Made by a program: the position numbers and the translations under genes
The notes under the pieces: model-generated
What the model saw: only the letters and a program-made list of their open reading frames with translations
Told to the model about the DNA's origin: nothing
Database searches by the model: none
NCBI GenBank assembly: GCA_937922675.1
Contig: CALAJN010000004.1
Span: 186,001-250,000, forward strand
Source: an uncultured Granulosicoccaceae bacterium
GTDB taxonomy: Bacteria; Pseudomonadota; Gammaproteobacteria; Granulosicoccales; Granulosicoccaceae
Direction of reading: 5' to 3'
Length of the DNA: 64,000 nt
In this document: positions 25,284 to 34,733 of the stretch, in pieces
How positions within the stretch are numbered: position 1 is the stretch's first letter
Layout of the letters: the number at the start of each line of letters is the position of its first letter

Positions 25284-26639
25284 TCAGAGTGTCCGGGTGG
25301 TGTAATCAACCTCGTCCGGATAGAAGGTATCTTCGATCGAGGTGGTGTGAACGAGGTTCAATCGACTCTGCTCGACTTTGGAGATGTACTGGTGACCGAA
25401 TACCTGATGCGTCTTGCCGTTGAAGATCTTGGCCCCTTGCGGATGCTCCATTGAGTGCGGCATCTTGTCGATCGACTCGACAGCCTCGACGAGTTTTGCG
25501 CGGTCGGCAGGGCCCTGATAGTCGCAGGCCTGCATCCCGGCCTTGATCACGTGAAGCGTTTCCCAGCAACCAAACATGTGTGCGTAGGTGGATACGTCAC
25601 GTGAGTCGGACACCGAGGCGCCGTTTTCGTCCACACCAACGGCCTTGCGATAGGCCTTGTCGTACTCGCTCTGGTCCGCCTGAGCGTAGCGTGGATGCCC
25701 CTCCCAGAAGTGGCTGCCCTCCAGAAACTCAAGGCCCGGGCTGGCGATATCAACCGCTTCCAGACTGTCGATGAAGCCAAAAATGGCAGGTGAGCTCGGA
25801 CCAAAGAACTCACCCATTTCCTTGACGAAGGTTAGAACAGCCGGGCCGACGAGGACGTGATAGATCACTTCGGTACTGCGCGGAATTTTAGGGAAATACT
25901 TGGTAAACGCTGTTTCTGTCGGAGGTATCGGTATTGTGGCGATGACTTCGCCGCCTTGAGCTGCAATAGCGTCTGTGAAAAAGTCGCGGTGATCGTGGCC
26001 AAAGGCGAAATCGGAATAGAGCATCGTGACTTTTTTGCCAAGCGTGCTCGAGACGAAGGGCGCCATTGCCTGCACCTGACTGCGTACGTCAGTGATTCCC
26101 GGCTGCAACGTGTAGCGATTGAGCTTTCCGCTCGCCACATGGTGGCCCTCGGAGACGACGAAGTAGGGCAGTTTGAGCTCACCAGCACGCGGTGAGGAGC
26201 CGATAACCACATGGCTGAACAAGGTGCCGAAGCCAACATCGCAGTGGTGGCGGTTTACAAATTTCTCTACCACCTCGGCGCCACGCTTCGGATCGGTCCC
26301 GTCATCCTCTGCGATGAGCTCGACGGGGCGTCCGTTGATGCCCCCCTCTGCATTGATCTTTGCCACAGCAGCCCGCGATGTACGGTCATACCAACGACCG
26401 TAGGCTGCGCCTATGCCGGTGCGATGCACCTGAAAGCCAATCCGAATTGGCGCCGCAGACTGAGCTTGTACATAACCGCCGAGACCGGGCAGTGTTCCTG
26501 TTGCTGCCAGACTGCTGGCTCCGAGCACTAGCGTTTTGAGTGCGCCGCGGCGGGACACAGATCCAGGTGTCGTGGCTTGCGTGTCGGCGGTCGCTGGACC
26601 CTGGCTGGAGTCGCTGGACTTGGATGTGGGTTGGACCAT
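25284..26639 (-). CDS. ABC transporter substrate-binding protein, Leu/amide type, Tat signal
   Basis: 451 residues from the ATG at 26639; a GTG at 26681 would add 14. The N terminus is Ser/Thr/Gln-rich and then reads SRRGALKTLVLGASSLAATG, a twin-arginine export signal, cut near YVQAQSA. The mature part is a periplasmic-binding type 1 fold with HRTGIGAAYGRWYDRT, INAEGGINGRPVELI and the DDGTDPKRGAE block. Sequence pattern is nearer to amide/urea-type LivK relatives than to the leucine-specific one. First gene of the liv operon here. A Tat signal means that it folds before export, unusual but known for this family. Confidence 0.88.
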   Translation of the reverse strand: MVQPTSKSSDSSQGPATADTQATTPGSVSRRGALKTLVLGASSLAATGTLPGLGGYVQAQSAAPIRIGFQVHRTGIGAAYGRWYDRTSRAAVAKINAEGGINGRPVELIAEDDGTDPKRGAEVVEKFVNRHHCDVGFGTLFSHVVIGSSPRAGELKLPYFVVSEGHHVASGKLNRYTLQPGITDVRSQVQAMAPFVSSTLGKKVTMLYSDFAFGHDHRDFFTDAIAAQGGEVIATIPIPPTETAFTKYFPKIPRSTEVIYHVLVGPAVLTFVKEMGEFFGPSSPAIFGFIDSLEAVDIASPGLEFLEGSHFWEGHPRYAQADQSEYDKAYRKAVGVDENGASVSDSRDVSTYAHMFGCWETLHVIKAGMQACDYQGPADRAKLVEAVESIDKMPHSMEHPQGAKIFNGKTHQVFGHQYISKVEQSRLNLVHTTSIEDTFYPDEVDYTTRTL

Positions 26640-26961
26640 GGGCTCATCCGTTTCGGAAATACCGTAAGTGTAAGCCCACACGTGTCCGGCTTGGGTGCCC
26701 TGGGTGCGGATAGTGCGGTCCTGGACCTACTTCACATCCTGGTGAAAGTGGGGCTAGTACGCAGTATCGGCAAATTCACAGGGGCATCCCTGCATGGTGG
26801 TCGCTAACTGTCTGACATGAAATCGTCCGGCAACCTTTGGTGTCGGCACATTGGTTTTTTGAGCATGGAGCTCTTGGTTTTGGTGCCGGATCACTTCGCC
26901 GGCGCGGCTGAATTCGATGTTCCAATGTGAATTGGACACACTTTTGCAAGGCTGACCCGGT
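26640..26961. other. 322-base divergent intergenic region
   Basis: This holds the promoters of the liv operon (minus) and of the polysaccharide locus (plus). An imperfect inverted repeat (ACTTCAC / GTGAAAGT) lies near 26730-26750, and a GAGC-5-GCTC hairpin near 26861-26873 follows a run of six T. No JUMPstart/ops-like element was seen. No credible gene. Confidence 0.4.
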
Positions 26962-27657
26962 ATGTTGCGCAGAGACAGGATCTGTACAGACGAACAAGAG
27001 TTCGGCGAGGCGAGGGTCGTCACCTTCGTCAATCCCTACAGTTGGCTGAAGATTGTTCAGGCAGGCTTGTCACTCGACGGTTTCGACAAGATTTGCGTTG
27101 ATGGCATTGCTCTGAGACATTTCTTGAGTCTCGTTCACCGGGATGCCAGTATTCAAAGGCTCAGCTTTGACTTCACCTCAGTCGCCCGGCTGGTGTTCAA
27201 GCGAGCTGCTGTCAAGCAGCAACGCGGGTTCATTCTCGGCTCCGACGGTGCGTCAAACGCCAAGTTTTTGACTGAAGTGGTCGGCATGTATCCGGGTCTG
27301 GAGTTGGAAGGGCGATCTGGCTATTTTGCAGATGCACAGGAGCGCACGTCAGTTCTTGCCAGCCTGGCGCAGTCCCGTTTTGACTTCATCGTGGTGGGCA
27401 TGGGTGCGGTCATGCAAGAGGAGGCGGCTATGACTCTTGTTCATCTTGGCTATACTGGACGGATATATACCTGTGGCGGCTTTATCCACCAGACAGCCAT
27501 GTCTGAAGGGGAATACTACCCGGCGTGGGTCGATCGGTTCAATGTGAGATTTGCGTACCGTATGTTCAAGGAACCGTCGACGATCCGCAGATATTTGCTC
27601 GACTACCCAGTTGCATTTTTCCATCTGGCGCTGAACGTCAAAAACTTTCGACATTAA
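26962..27657 (+). CDS. WecG/TagA/CpsF family glycosyltransferase
   Basis: 231 residues. The family pattern is clear: VNPYSW near residue 22, a DGIAL block near 46, FILGSDGASNAKFL near 88, GMGAVMQEE near 142 and the terminal CGGFIHQTA...YYPAW...YRMFKEPS block. WecG/TagA enzymes transfer N-acetylmannosaminuronic acid or N-acetylmannosamine to a lipid-linked sugar, the second step of many surface glycans. First gene of the locus; the flippase gene follows after one base. The donor sugar cannot be told from sequence. Confidence 0.9.
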   Translation: MLRRDRICTDEQEFGEARVVTFVNPYSWLKIVQAGLSLDGFDKICVDGIALRHFLSLVHRDASIQRLSFDFTSVARLVFKRAAVKQQRGFILGSDGASNAKFLTEVVGMYPGLELEGRSGYFADAQERTSVLASLAQSRFDFIVVGMGAVMQEEAAMTLVHLGYTGRIYTCGGFIHQTAMSEGEYYPAWVDRFNVRFAYRMFKEPSTIRRYLLDYPVAFFHLALNVKNFRH

Positions 27658-27658
27658 G

Positions 27659-28957
27659 ATGCAGGGTTTTCTTGGAGCATCTTTCCGGAGCTTCACCGGT
27701 CGGATCGTCGGAGCCTTCAGCGCGCTTGTCGCCTCGTTTGCAATCGCATCGAGCTTGACAATCGAGGAGAGCGGACTTTTTTTTCTGGGCCTGGGTTTTT
27801 CGATTTTCTTCGCACAGATCCTGAAGTTCGGCCTTGACACCTATGCGCTGAAGAAGTGTTCGATATTTCTGGCGGAGTCACGACCGAGCGACTTCGTCTC
27901 AATGGTGTTGGCCAGCTGCCTCCTGTGCATCACTGGCAGCTTGTTGGCCTACCTGTTGTCCTACCTTGTGCAACTGGCTGATGTGTACCAATACGCACGT
28001 TTGTTGGTTCTCGGGTTTCCCGCAGCGATCGCTATGGCATTGATGGGCATCATTGCTCACTCGCTGCATGCCATGGGCTACCTCTTTATCGGCACAGTGA
28101 CCAACATAGCGCTCAACTATGTTCTGTTCTCACTCTGCGTATGGTTGTTTGAACCTGCAGATGCCATTGGCTCGCTCTGGTATTTCACCGCATGTTGCTT
28201 TGTCGCGCTGTTTGTACAGATCGTCGCTACTGCAGTGCTGTACAAGAGAAGTGGTGTAGGGCTTGTGCAGTGGCAACAGTCGAGACTGTCGCACTTTGAT
28301 CACCGTGACGCGTTTACCACGACCATACCACTGTGGATTGTCGTTATATCGCAGCAATTGAACCTCTGGGGGGCACAGTTCATCTCATCTGTGCACGTTA
28401 CGGAAAGTGATATCGCCTTGCTGGCCATAGCCATGCGTGTGGCTCTGGTCGTGCCCATGCTACTCACCTCAGTGAATCTTGTGGTATCGCCAAAGTTTGC
28501 TGCCTACTATCACGCGGGCGAAATAGACAAGGTCGAAGAGGTACTTCAGAAGTCTGTCAAATTACTCGCCATTGTCTCCACCGCCGTCTTCTGCGTCGTG
28601 ATTTTCTTCGGTGACAATTTGCTCGGTATCTTCGGTCCTCAGTATGTCGAGGCCAGAGTCTTGTTATCCATTCTGGTTTGCGGGCAGCTCGTGAACGCAT
28701 TGACCGGACCCAGCGGTCGCCTTTTACTCATGAGTGGTTTTGAAAAGGACTTTCGTAATACCTCACTGGTTGTTACTGCCGCCGGACTTGCGCTGGCCTA
28801 CATACTGGCGCGCACATACGGAGTGTATGGAGCAGCAGTAGCCACCGCCGTGACTATCGGAGCCCAGAATATTTTCCTTGCCTATCTGGTCAAGAAGCGA
28901 GTCAATATCAGCATTCTCAAGGTCTATGCGAACATCTTTCGTCGCGTGCCTCGCTGA
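27659..28957 (+). CDS. oligosaccharide flippase (Wzx-like, MATE/MOP superfamily)
   Basis: 432 residues with about 12 hydrophobic helices and few conserved polar residues, as in Wzx proteins. It starts MQGFLGASFRSFTGRIVGAFSAL and has the LVVSPKFAAYYHAGEIDKVEEVLQKS segment near 280-305 typical of polysaccharide biosynthesis proteins, cited by position. It would flip undecaprenyl-linked repeat units across the inner membrane. One base separates it from the WecG-type gene. A hairpin follows before the convergent sulfotransferase gene. Confidence 0.87.
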   Translation: MQGFLGASFRSFTGRIVGAFSALVASFAIASSLTIEESGLFFLGLGFSIFFAQILKFGLDTYALKKCSIFLAESRPSDFVSMVLASCLLCITGSLLAYLLSYLVQLADVYQYARLLVLGFPAAIAMALMGIIAHSLHAMGYLFIGTVTNIALNYVLFSLCVWLFEPADAIGSLWYFTACCFVALFVQIVATAVLYKRSGVGLVQWQQSRLSHFDHRDAFTTTIPLWIVVISQQLNLWGAQFISSVHVTESDIALLAIAMRVALVVPMLLTSVNLVVSPKFAAYYHAGEIDKVEEVLQKSVKLLAIVSTAVFCVVIFFGDNLLGIFGPQYVEARVLLSILVCGQLVNALTGPSGRLLLMSGFEKDFRNTSLVVTAAGLALAYILARTYGVYGAAVATAVTIGAQNIFLAYLVKKRVNISILKVYANIFRRVPR

Positions 28958-28965
28958 CTATAAAT

Positions 28966-28997
28966 CCAGCGCCGAACTGTTGAGAGCAGGGCGCTGG
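28966..28997. terminator. 8-bp perfect hairpin between convergent genes
   Basis: CCAGCGCC and GGCGCTGG flank a 16-base loop, which itself has a CTG/CAG pair. It lies 9 bases after the flippase stop and 15 bases after the convergent sulfotransferase stop. No T run follows, so it is a possible bidirectional or Rho-assisted terminator. Confidence 0.45.
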
Positions 28998-29012
28998 CGT
29001 AGCCGAGTTGCC

Positions 29013-29996
29013 CTACCAGGATGCGCCGATATCGTAGCCGTATTGCTTCATCAGGGGTAGCGTCAGCGCAGTCACAATTCGCTGCTGGTGCTTGGGCATT
29101 TTCTTGCGCCAGCCATCGTCATGACGCAAGGCTACCCAACCGGATTCGTGTCTCATCGGATTGCCAGCGATAGTGTGTGTAACGCCAAGCTTGACTCCCT
29201 CGGAGCTGATGAAACGACTGAAGTCAAAATCGTCGCCACTAGCACCGATCACTTCAAGTGCTTCACGCAAGCGAGCCTCAGGGTCAGCAACCAGATCCTC
29301 GTACTTCATGCGCATATGCGAGGATTTAGCCGCGACTGCCTGCATCTCGAGGTTGTAGCCGACGTACTGCGCTGACCCCGACATGAGGTTGTAGCGCGGC
29401 ATATAACGGGTGTTATCGAGGTCATCTTCCATTCGCACCTGCTTTGACCACGAGTTCAAGGTACCTCTCGGGTCTCGCACCAAATGAATGAAACGAGGTG
29501 AAAGTCCTTCGGTACGATTCAGGATAGCTCCGAACGAGGCGATCTTTGATGCGTCGACAATGACACGAGCGCCGCTGATCTTGCGAATGGATCGGTACAG
29601 CGGAAGTAGCAATTCACCGTACTCCGCGACGGCCTTATCGGTGCGTTTTCGCAGCCCGGGTTTCAACAGAGCAGGCACATGCCATGGTTTGTCGGTCCGG
29701 AGTCGCAATTCTTCTAGCTCAGGCACCGATAATGTGTCCCAGCCACCGTAGGCGTCCTCGCCAACAGCTTGCCAGAAGTCGCAAGCGCTGAAGCGGCTAC
29801 CGCATCCGCAGACGCGATCTTGAATGATGCCACGAAGGTAGACATCCCTGAGTTCGCCTACAGCTGTAAAACCCTTCACTTCAGCCAACATGCGGGTAAG
29901 CAGCGTGCTGCCGCTTCGCCCCCAACCACCCACATAGGCGATGTTGACATCAGTGTTATCGGAGCCGTTGGCGTCCAAGGTGTTCTCAGTGCTCAT
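29013..29996 (-). CDS. sulfotransferase family protein
   Basis: 327 residues from the ATG at 29996, which lies just past the previous gene's stop; a start at 30068 would overlap that gene. 5'-phosphosulfate loop: GGWGRSGSTLLTRML near residue 20. 3'-phosphate motif: LVRDPRGTLNSWSKQ near 160-175. These enzymes transfer sulfate from PAPS to hydroxyl or amino groups of sugars. Second of two sulfotransferase genes in a row, and one of three in the locus, so a sulfated polysaccharide is likely. Confidence 0.85.
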   Translation of the reverse strand: MSTENTLDANGSDNTDVNIAYVGGWGRSGSTLLTRMLAEVKGFTAVGELRDVYLRGIIQDRVCGCGSRFSACDFWQAVGEDAYGGWDTLSVPELEELRLRTDKPWHVPALLKPGLRKRTDKAVAEYGELLLPLYRSIRKISGARVIVDASKIASFGAILNRTEGLSPRFIHLVRDPRGTLNSWSKQVRMEDDLDNTRYMPRYNLMSGSAQYVGYNLEMQAVAAKSSHMRMKYEDLVADPEARLREALEVIGASGDDFDFSRFISSEGVKLGVTHTIAGNPMRHESGWVALRHDDGWRKKMPKHQQRIVTALTLPLMKQYGYDIGASW

Positions 29997-30030
29997 GATC
30001 GCTTGGGATTGATCGCTAGTTGAAAGTGCG

Positions 30031-30930
30031 TCACCGCCACGGCAGTTCAACATCCAGAAGATCGCCAAGTCGCCTGTTTGACTCTACGAATACTTCGGAG
30101 AGCCGTTCAACAGTGTCTTGTCGCGGATGAAATCGGTCGCTGGCGTTGCGCTTTTCCAGGTGTATCTCTGGATCAACTTTGATGCCAAGAAACTCCTGGA
30201 TTTTAGCCAGATTTGATTCAGGGTTTTCAGTCAAGGTTTCGGTCGCCATCACGAGCACCTGGCTGCGATCGAAGTGCTCAAACAGCCGTTCCAACTGTCC
30301 AGCGTAGTGTCCCCTGGCCATGTACGAGAAGTGCTGATGCGTCCGGGAAATCAGTGTCGGATCAGCAAGAAGCGCGGCGTCCAGACCTTGCAGGCGTGTC
30401 GATTCCAGATCAAGCGCCTCATCCAGATCTTCCACTTTCTCGTGACCTTCCCAAACCATGTGCAAATGGTGTGAAATGGCCCGCTTCACCGGGTCACGAA
30501 GAAGCACGATAAGTTTGGTATCGGGTATCGCCTTGTGCATGCGACTGGCACCTGCGGGATGAAACATATAGTACGGGCTGGCCTCTCCGGCTATTGGCGT
30601 TTGACCTACGCTCGCCGCGTGGGCATCGCGATCAGACTTGCTTGGGAAATGCGAAAGGTACCAAGACAGTTTTTTGTCGTAGCCCGTGTCAAAGTAGTGA
30701 ACGCCCTTGGCGTCCAGCACATTCGACATCATAGCGGGGTGTTTTGCCAGAGCGCGAAACAGCGATGTGGTCCCGCACCGTTGCGCCCCGACAATCACAA
30801 AGTCTGGCGCAGGCCTATCTGCGGCGGCTCCCTTGCGGGTGGTCAGGGCGGCTTCAAGAACCATGCGACGCCCGGTTCGGCGTACAGACTGGCGTAGCGC
30901 CGAAGGAATTTGGTTGATTATTGCGTTCAT
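30031..30930 (-). CDS. heparan-type sulfotransferase domain protein
   Basis: 299 residues. 5'-phosphosulfate loop VGAQRCGTTSLFRAL near residue 47; 3'-phosphate motif LLRDPVKRAISHHLH near 145-160; a putative catalytic Glu/His region in between. This layout matches the Sulfotransfer_1 family related to heparan N- and O-sulfotransferases. No membrane anchor. Lies between a phosphotransferase gene and the other sulfotransferase gene on one strand. Confidence 0.88.
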   Translation of the reverse strand: MNAIINQIPSALRQSVRRTGRRMVLEAALTTRKGAAADRPAPDFVIVGAQRCGTTSLFRALAKHPAMMSNVLDAKGVHYFDTGYDKKLSWYLSHFPSKSDRDAHAASVGQTPIAGEASPYYMFHPAGASRMHKAIPDTKLIVLLRDPVKRAISHHLHMVWEGHEKVEDLDEALDLESTRLQGLDAALLADPTLISRTHQHFSYMARGHYAGQLERLFEHFDRSQVLVMATETLTENPESNLAKIQEFLGIKVDPEIHLEKRNASDRFHPRQDTVERLSEVFVESNRRLGDLLDVELPWR

Positions 30931-30943
30931 TTTTGTTCTCTAC

Positions 30944-32128
30944 TCACGCACACCCGTCACGCAGACTGGCGCGCAGTGCGTCCTCGAATATCGAACCCTT
31001 GGTTTTTACGCCAGCTTGTCTGGCCTTTTTAAAACGCAGAACCAGATCAAGTAGCGCCAAGGCGACCAGCGGCTTGGCATCATTGGTATCGCGACCGGCA
31101 GAATGTATATGCCGTTGTGTATCTGCGATCACCTGTCGGATATTCAGACGCTTTCCGCTGGAACCCATCGACGCGTCTATGATGGCGAAGTGAGCTGTAT
31201 CAATGCCCCGTGGTGCTGACTCGCAGAAACGTTCCCAATCGAGAGCTGCAATGCGATCGCCGGAGAGTCCCACGTTTGCTCGTGACCAGTCGCCATGGCT
31301 GACACCGAACTCAAAGTTGTGTTCACCCCAGATCCGTTCAATTTCGGCAACCAACTGCAGGTCGTCAGTTGAACAGACGTGGTGAAATTCGCTCCTCATG
31401 TTCGTCCAGAACACGCTTTCACGAAGGCTCGATTGAACCAGCTGGTGGGCTGCGGTAAAGGTATCTATAGCGCGATGTGCTTGTTCTGCAGCTTTGGAAA
31501 GTCCACTGAGATGCAGAGGCTGCGTAATCAACACCGAACAGTTGCCGCTCCATGTGCCGGAGTAAAGTATACGCGGCAACACAAGCGGCGAGTCAGGGCC
31601 CGCAAATCTCTCGATGACTCTGCTTTCGTGCGTGATCAGATCATCGGTCAGCGCTTCTGAGCCGAACTTGGCAAAACAGAGCACTTCTCCTGCATGGGAG
31701 ATTGCAGCTGCAACCGTCTTGGCATTGGGCCGGCCAAAGCTCAGCCGCAGCGCCAGCGAGTAGTCGTCTCTTTGGATAACAGAGGAGACCAGGTCGCGCA
31801 TCGGGGATCGTGTACTGGTCGCTGACTGCAATGAGAGTTGCCGGAGCGGGGCTACGTCATTGCGACTCAGCTTAGCGGCCTGCGGCATGATGATTGACCC
31901 GGCACCTATCCAGAAACGCTCACCAAGAAAGGCGGTGAGCGCTGCCCGCATTGCTGGCCTGGCAGGCGGTAACATCAGCCGAGGTATACCTCGGACAGAC
32001 ACGACGACGAACGTCTCCAGCGCACTGTCAGATAGGCCGTCGGCGAGAGCGAAACCGTCAGGCTGTCGCCCACTCAGAACTGTTACGACTGAATTCAGAG
32101 CGATAGCCCCTGCCGTCATTTCCGCCAC
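30944..32128 (-). CDS. aminoglycoside phosphotransferase-fold protein
   Basis: 394 residues from a GTG with GGGAAGG upstream; ATG at 32119 is an alternative. The C-terminal half carries the APH catalytic loop VSHGDWSRANVG (HGDxxxxN) and the metal-binding DWERF near 320. The N-terminal lobe is divergent, with no clear ATP-binding Lys by eye. In polysaccharide loci such proteins may phosphorylate a sugar or regulate assembly. The function here is unknown; resistance is unlikely. Confidence 0.75.
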   Translation of the reverse strand: MAEMTAGAIALNSVVTVLSGRQPDGFALADGLSDSALETFVVVSVRGIPRLMLPPARPAMRAALTAFLGERFWIGAGSIIMPQAAKLSRNDVAPLRQLSLQSATSTRSPMRDLVSSVIQRDDYSLALRLSFGRPNAKTVAAAISHAGEVLCFAKFGSEALTDDLITHESRVIERFAGPDSPLVLPRILYSGTWSGNCSVLITQPLHLSGLSKAAEQAHRAIDTFTAAHQLVQSSLRESVFWTNMRSEFHHVCSTDDLQLVAEIERIWGEHNFEFGVSHGDWSRANVGLSGDRIAALDWERFCESAPRGIDTAHFAIIDASMGSSGKRLNIRQVIADTQRHIHSAGRDTNDAKPLVALALLDLVLRFKKARQAGVKTKGSIFEDALRASLRDGCA

Positions 32129-32315
32129 GTGAGCCTTCCCGGGAGCATGGTGAGGTACAGAGCTTGGCTTCGGGGCGCTCTGACGGCCTCGCTGATCAAG
32201 TGTTGCGCTACCACACTGGCGTGCGGCAACTGCCTTGGTCTAGACCCTTTGCAGGCGATGTATCCGTAGGATACAAGCGCCTGCGCTAGAGCGTTTATTG
32301 CCACTGTTGTCCAAG
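32129..32315. other. 187-base intergenic region
   Basis: Between the stop of the Wzc-like gene and the start of the phosphotransferase gene, both minus. A 62-codon open frame across it has no support. No hairpin terminator or promoter stands out. Confidence 0.35.
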
Positions 32316-34733
32316 CTAACTGGCTTTTGCGAAAGTCTCGCTGCGGTCTCTTGCACTGGCGTGGCGTTGCACACGCGACTCTCTCGTAGACTGATCCGAG
32401 TCATCGTTCCCATTGGCCATCGTCGGATGAATGCTGAGATTGTCGGTGCTGTCGTCATCACGGATTGCGATAAGCTCCTTGAGCGAGAGAGAGAATCGCG
32501 AGCTTCGCTTTTCCCCTTCCTCGGAGTACTCGTACAGGTCGTAGGCATCGTGATAGCCCTCGATACTGTAGTTGCCACAATAATCTGCCATCTTGTCGAT
32601 ATCGACCTGAGTCATCAAGATGCCCTCGACAGCACCGCCCGCCCTCTGAAGGCGTGTGATACCCCGACGCACCAGATTGATAGAGGTTTCGTGAGACTTC
32701 ACAACATAAACCACCGAATCTGCCAGTTTGGCAAGTACAAGCGCATCGGATACCGCTTGTGTCGGAGCGCTATCAATGATCACCCGATCGTAGTACCTGG
32801 CGGCCTCCTCGACGATGCGTGCAAACCGTCCAGATGACAGCAACTCCAGTGGCTTGTCCGGGATTGGTCCGGAGGGGAGGATGTCGACATGGCCACCAAA
32901 CTGCTCCAGTTTGAAGCACTCTTCTGCACTAGCCTTGTTGGTAATCAGGTCACTCAAACCTTTGGTGCTGACCGGCAGGCCCGCGGACTTCGCGATACTC
33001 GGACGGCGCATATCGCAATCGATCAGCAACACACGCTCAAGCTGGCCCAGCGCATGAGCGATGTTGATTGCCGATGTGGATTTGCCTTCTCCGCGGACCG
33101 ACGAGGTGACCACGATGACTTTGCTGTCCACGTTCTGTTCGTTAAGGGTGAGTGCGGTACGCACCGTATTGACCGCCTCCGAGAAAGAATCCTGTACTCC
33201 TGAGAACGAGTCGGGATTCATTGGCAAGGCATTGGTACGTACACCCGTTCCAGGCTTGACCATCGGCAGGATACCGAGAAGGCGCAAACCAAGCTTGCCC
33301 TCGACGTCACCCGTGCCCTTGATTGTATCGTCCAGTGCTTCTCTCAAAAAGGCCAAAAGCAGTCCGAAGAACACCGAGCCGAGCAGGGCGGCTGCAATGA
33401 TAAGTGCCTTTTTGGGTTTGACCGGTTTGACCGAGATGCGCGCTCGATCACTGATACGTGCGTTAACCGGCTGCAGGCCGTCTTTGGATGCAAACTCAGC
33501 TCGACGATTGAAGTACTCATCGTAAATCGTTCGCTTGGTGTCTACCTCGAACTGCAGCGCTTCGTATTCGAAACGCTTGTCCCCGATCAATTGGATCTCC
33601 GAACGGCCACCGGAGAGCTTCGCATTGATGGCGTTAACTCGCTGTTGCGCGAGCTGGTAGTCCTTGGCAATCGTTGCCGCTACCCGGTTGATGTTGCTAT
33701 CAAGTGCAGTTGAAAGTGACACTAACTCAGACTTTGCATCAATCACTCGCGGGTGACGTTCTCCGTAGCGGTTCAAAAGCTCGTCAAGTGCACGCTGTGC
33801 GTTGGCCTGATCAATCTTTATACGTTGCACTAAAGGATCTGCGAGCACATCGGGCACCGTCTCCAGCAGTTCTGAGTTGCCTCTGAGCGCTCGTACGTCA
33901 TTGAGCAAACCCCGCGCGTTCGCAAGTTCGCTGCGCGCCTCGGCAAGCTCTGCTGTGTTCAAAAGAAGTTGCTGCTCGCTGAGTCTGCCTACATTGCCCT
34001 GAATGGCAACGAGGTCGTTGTCGCGTCGAAACGCAGTCAAGCGAGCTTCTGCTTCGTCGACGTCCGATTTGAGCGCACCCAGGCGTTTATCCAGCCACCG
34101 TGAAGCGTTGGTGGTCAACTCAAGTCTTGAGTCAAGTGAGTCCTGTATGTAGACCTCGCCGACCGTGTTAGCCACCTCTGTGGCAACCGCTGGCTTGGCA
34201 GATTCGTAGCTGATGTTGACGAATTTGGTCTTGTTGACAGGATTGATACGCAACCGCTTCAAAAAGGCCGAGATCACTTCCTCCTGCTGCGTGGATACTG
34301 CGATGCTTTGAGCAGAGGTCAGGGCATTGCCACTGTCCTCTATCACGTTGCTGCCATTCGAGAGTTCACTGTCCTGCCACATGCCAAGGCGCTCGATGAC
34401 TTTATAAGCCAGTGCTCTGGATCTGAGGGTCTGGAACTGGGTCTCGAAGTAGTCCTCGTTACCGGCGTCGACTCCATAGATCTCATCGATCGCGACAAGG
34501 TTTGCTGTTTGCTCCTCGAGCAACAGGGTGGCTGTCGCACGGTAGATGGGGGTCGCAGTCATGGCGTACACCGCTGCGATGCTGGTCGCGACAAAGGCGA
34601 GCAGTGCGATAGGTCGCAGGTACTTACGTACGATCAGCAGGTAATGCTGCATTGCAATCTGTTCGTTTGCAGGCTCTCCCAGCCCCCTTCGTACCGGTGC
34701 ATCGTCTGCCATGTCCTGAGCTGAATTATTCAT
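32316..34733 (-). CDS. wzc: Wzc-like polysaccharide co-polymerase and BY-kinase
   Basis: 805 residues from the ATG at 34733, preceded by AGGG; the open frame extends to 34970 but without family support. Order: Wzz domain with first membrane helix (about 38-56), long coiled-coil periplasmic region, second helix (about 440-460), then a bacterial tyrosine kinase. Kinase motifs: Walker A SSVRGEGKST near 545, Walker A' LLIDCDMRRP near 575, Walker B RVIIDSAP near 655. The Tyr cluster (YCGNYSIEGYHDAYDLYEY, about 715-737) is the autophosphorylation site. Controls chain length and export of the surface polysaccharide. No wza export gene is in the window. Confidence 0.92.
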   Translation of the reverse strand: MNNSAQDMADDAPVRRGLGEPANEQIAMQHYLLIVRKYLRPIALLAFVATSIAAVYAMTATPIYRATATLLLEEQTANLVAIDEIYGVDAGNEDYFETQFQTLRSRALAYKVIERLGMWQDSELSNGSNVIEDSGNALTSAQSIAVSTQQEEVISAFLKRLRINPVNKTKFVNISYESAKPAVATEVANTVGEVYIQDSLDSRLELTTNASRWLDKRLGALKSDVDEAEARLTAFRRDNDLVAIQGNVGRLSEQQLLLNTAELAEARSELANARGLLNDVRALRGNSELLETVPDVLADPLVQRIKIDQANAQRALDELLNRYGERHPRVIDAKSELVSLSTALDSNINRVAATIAKDYQLAQQRVNAINAKLSGGRSEIQLIGDKRFEYEALQFEVDTKRTIYDEYFNRRAEFASKDGLQPVNARISDRARISVKPVKPKKALIIAAALLGSVFFGLLLAFLREALDDTIKGTGDVEGKLGLRLLGILPMVKPGTGVRTNALPMNPDSFSGVQDSFSEAVNTVRTALTLNEQNVDSKVIVVTSSVRGEGKSTSAINIAHALGQLERVLLIDCDMRRPSIAKSAGLPVSTKGLSDLITNKASAEECFKLEQFGGHVDILPSGPIPDKPLELLSSGRFARIVEEAARYYDRVIIDSAPTQAVSDALVLAKLADSVVYVVKSHETSINLVRRGITRLQRAGGAVEGILMTQVDIDKMADYCGNYSIEGYHDAYDLYEYSEEGEKRSSRFSLSLKELIAIRDDDSTDNLSIHPTMANGNDDSDQSTRESRVQRHASARDRSETFAKAS

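Noticed and set aside
30944-32128. Aminoglycoside resistance gene
   Set aside because: The APH-type catalytic loop is present, but the N-terminal lobe is divergent and the gene lies inside a polysaccharide locus, so a resistance role is not supported.
32116-32304. 62-codon minus-strand frame between the phosphotransferase and wzc genes
   Set aside because: It overlaps the phosphotransferase start, lacks a ribosome-binding site and shows no recognisable pattern.
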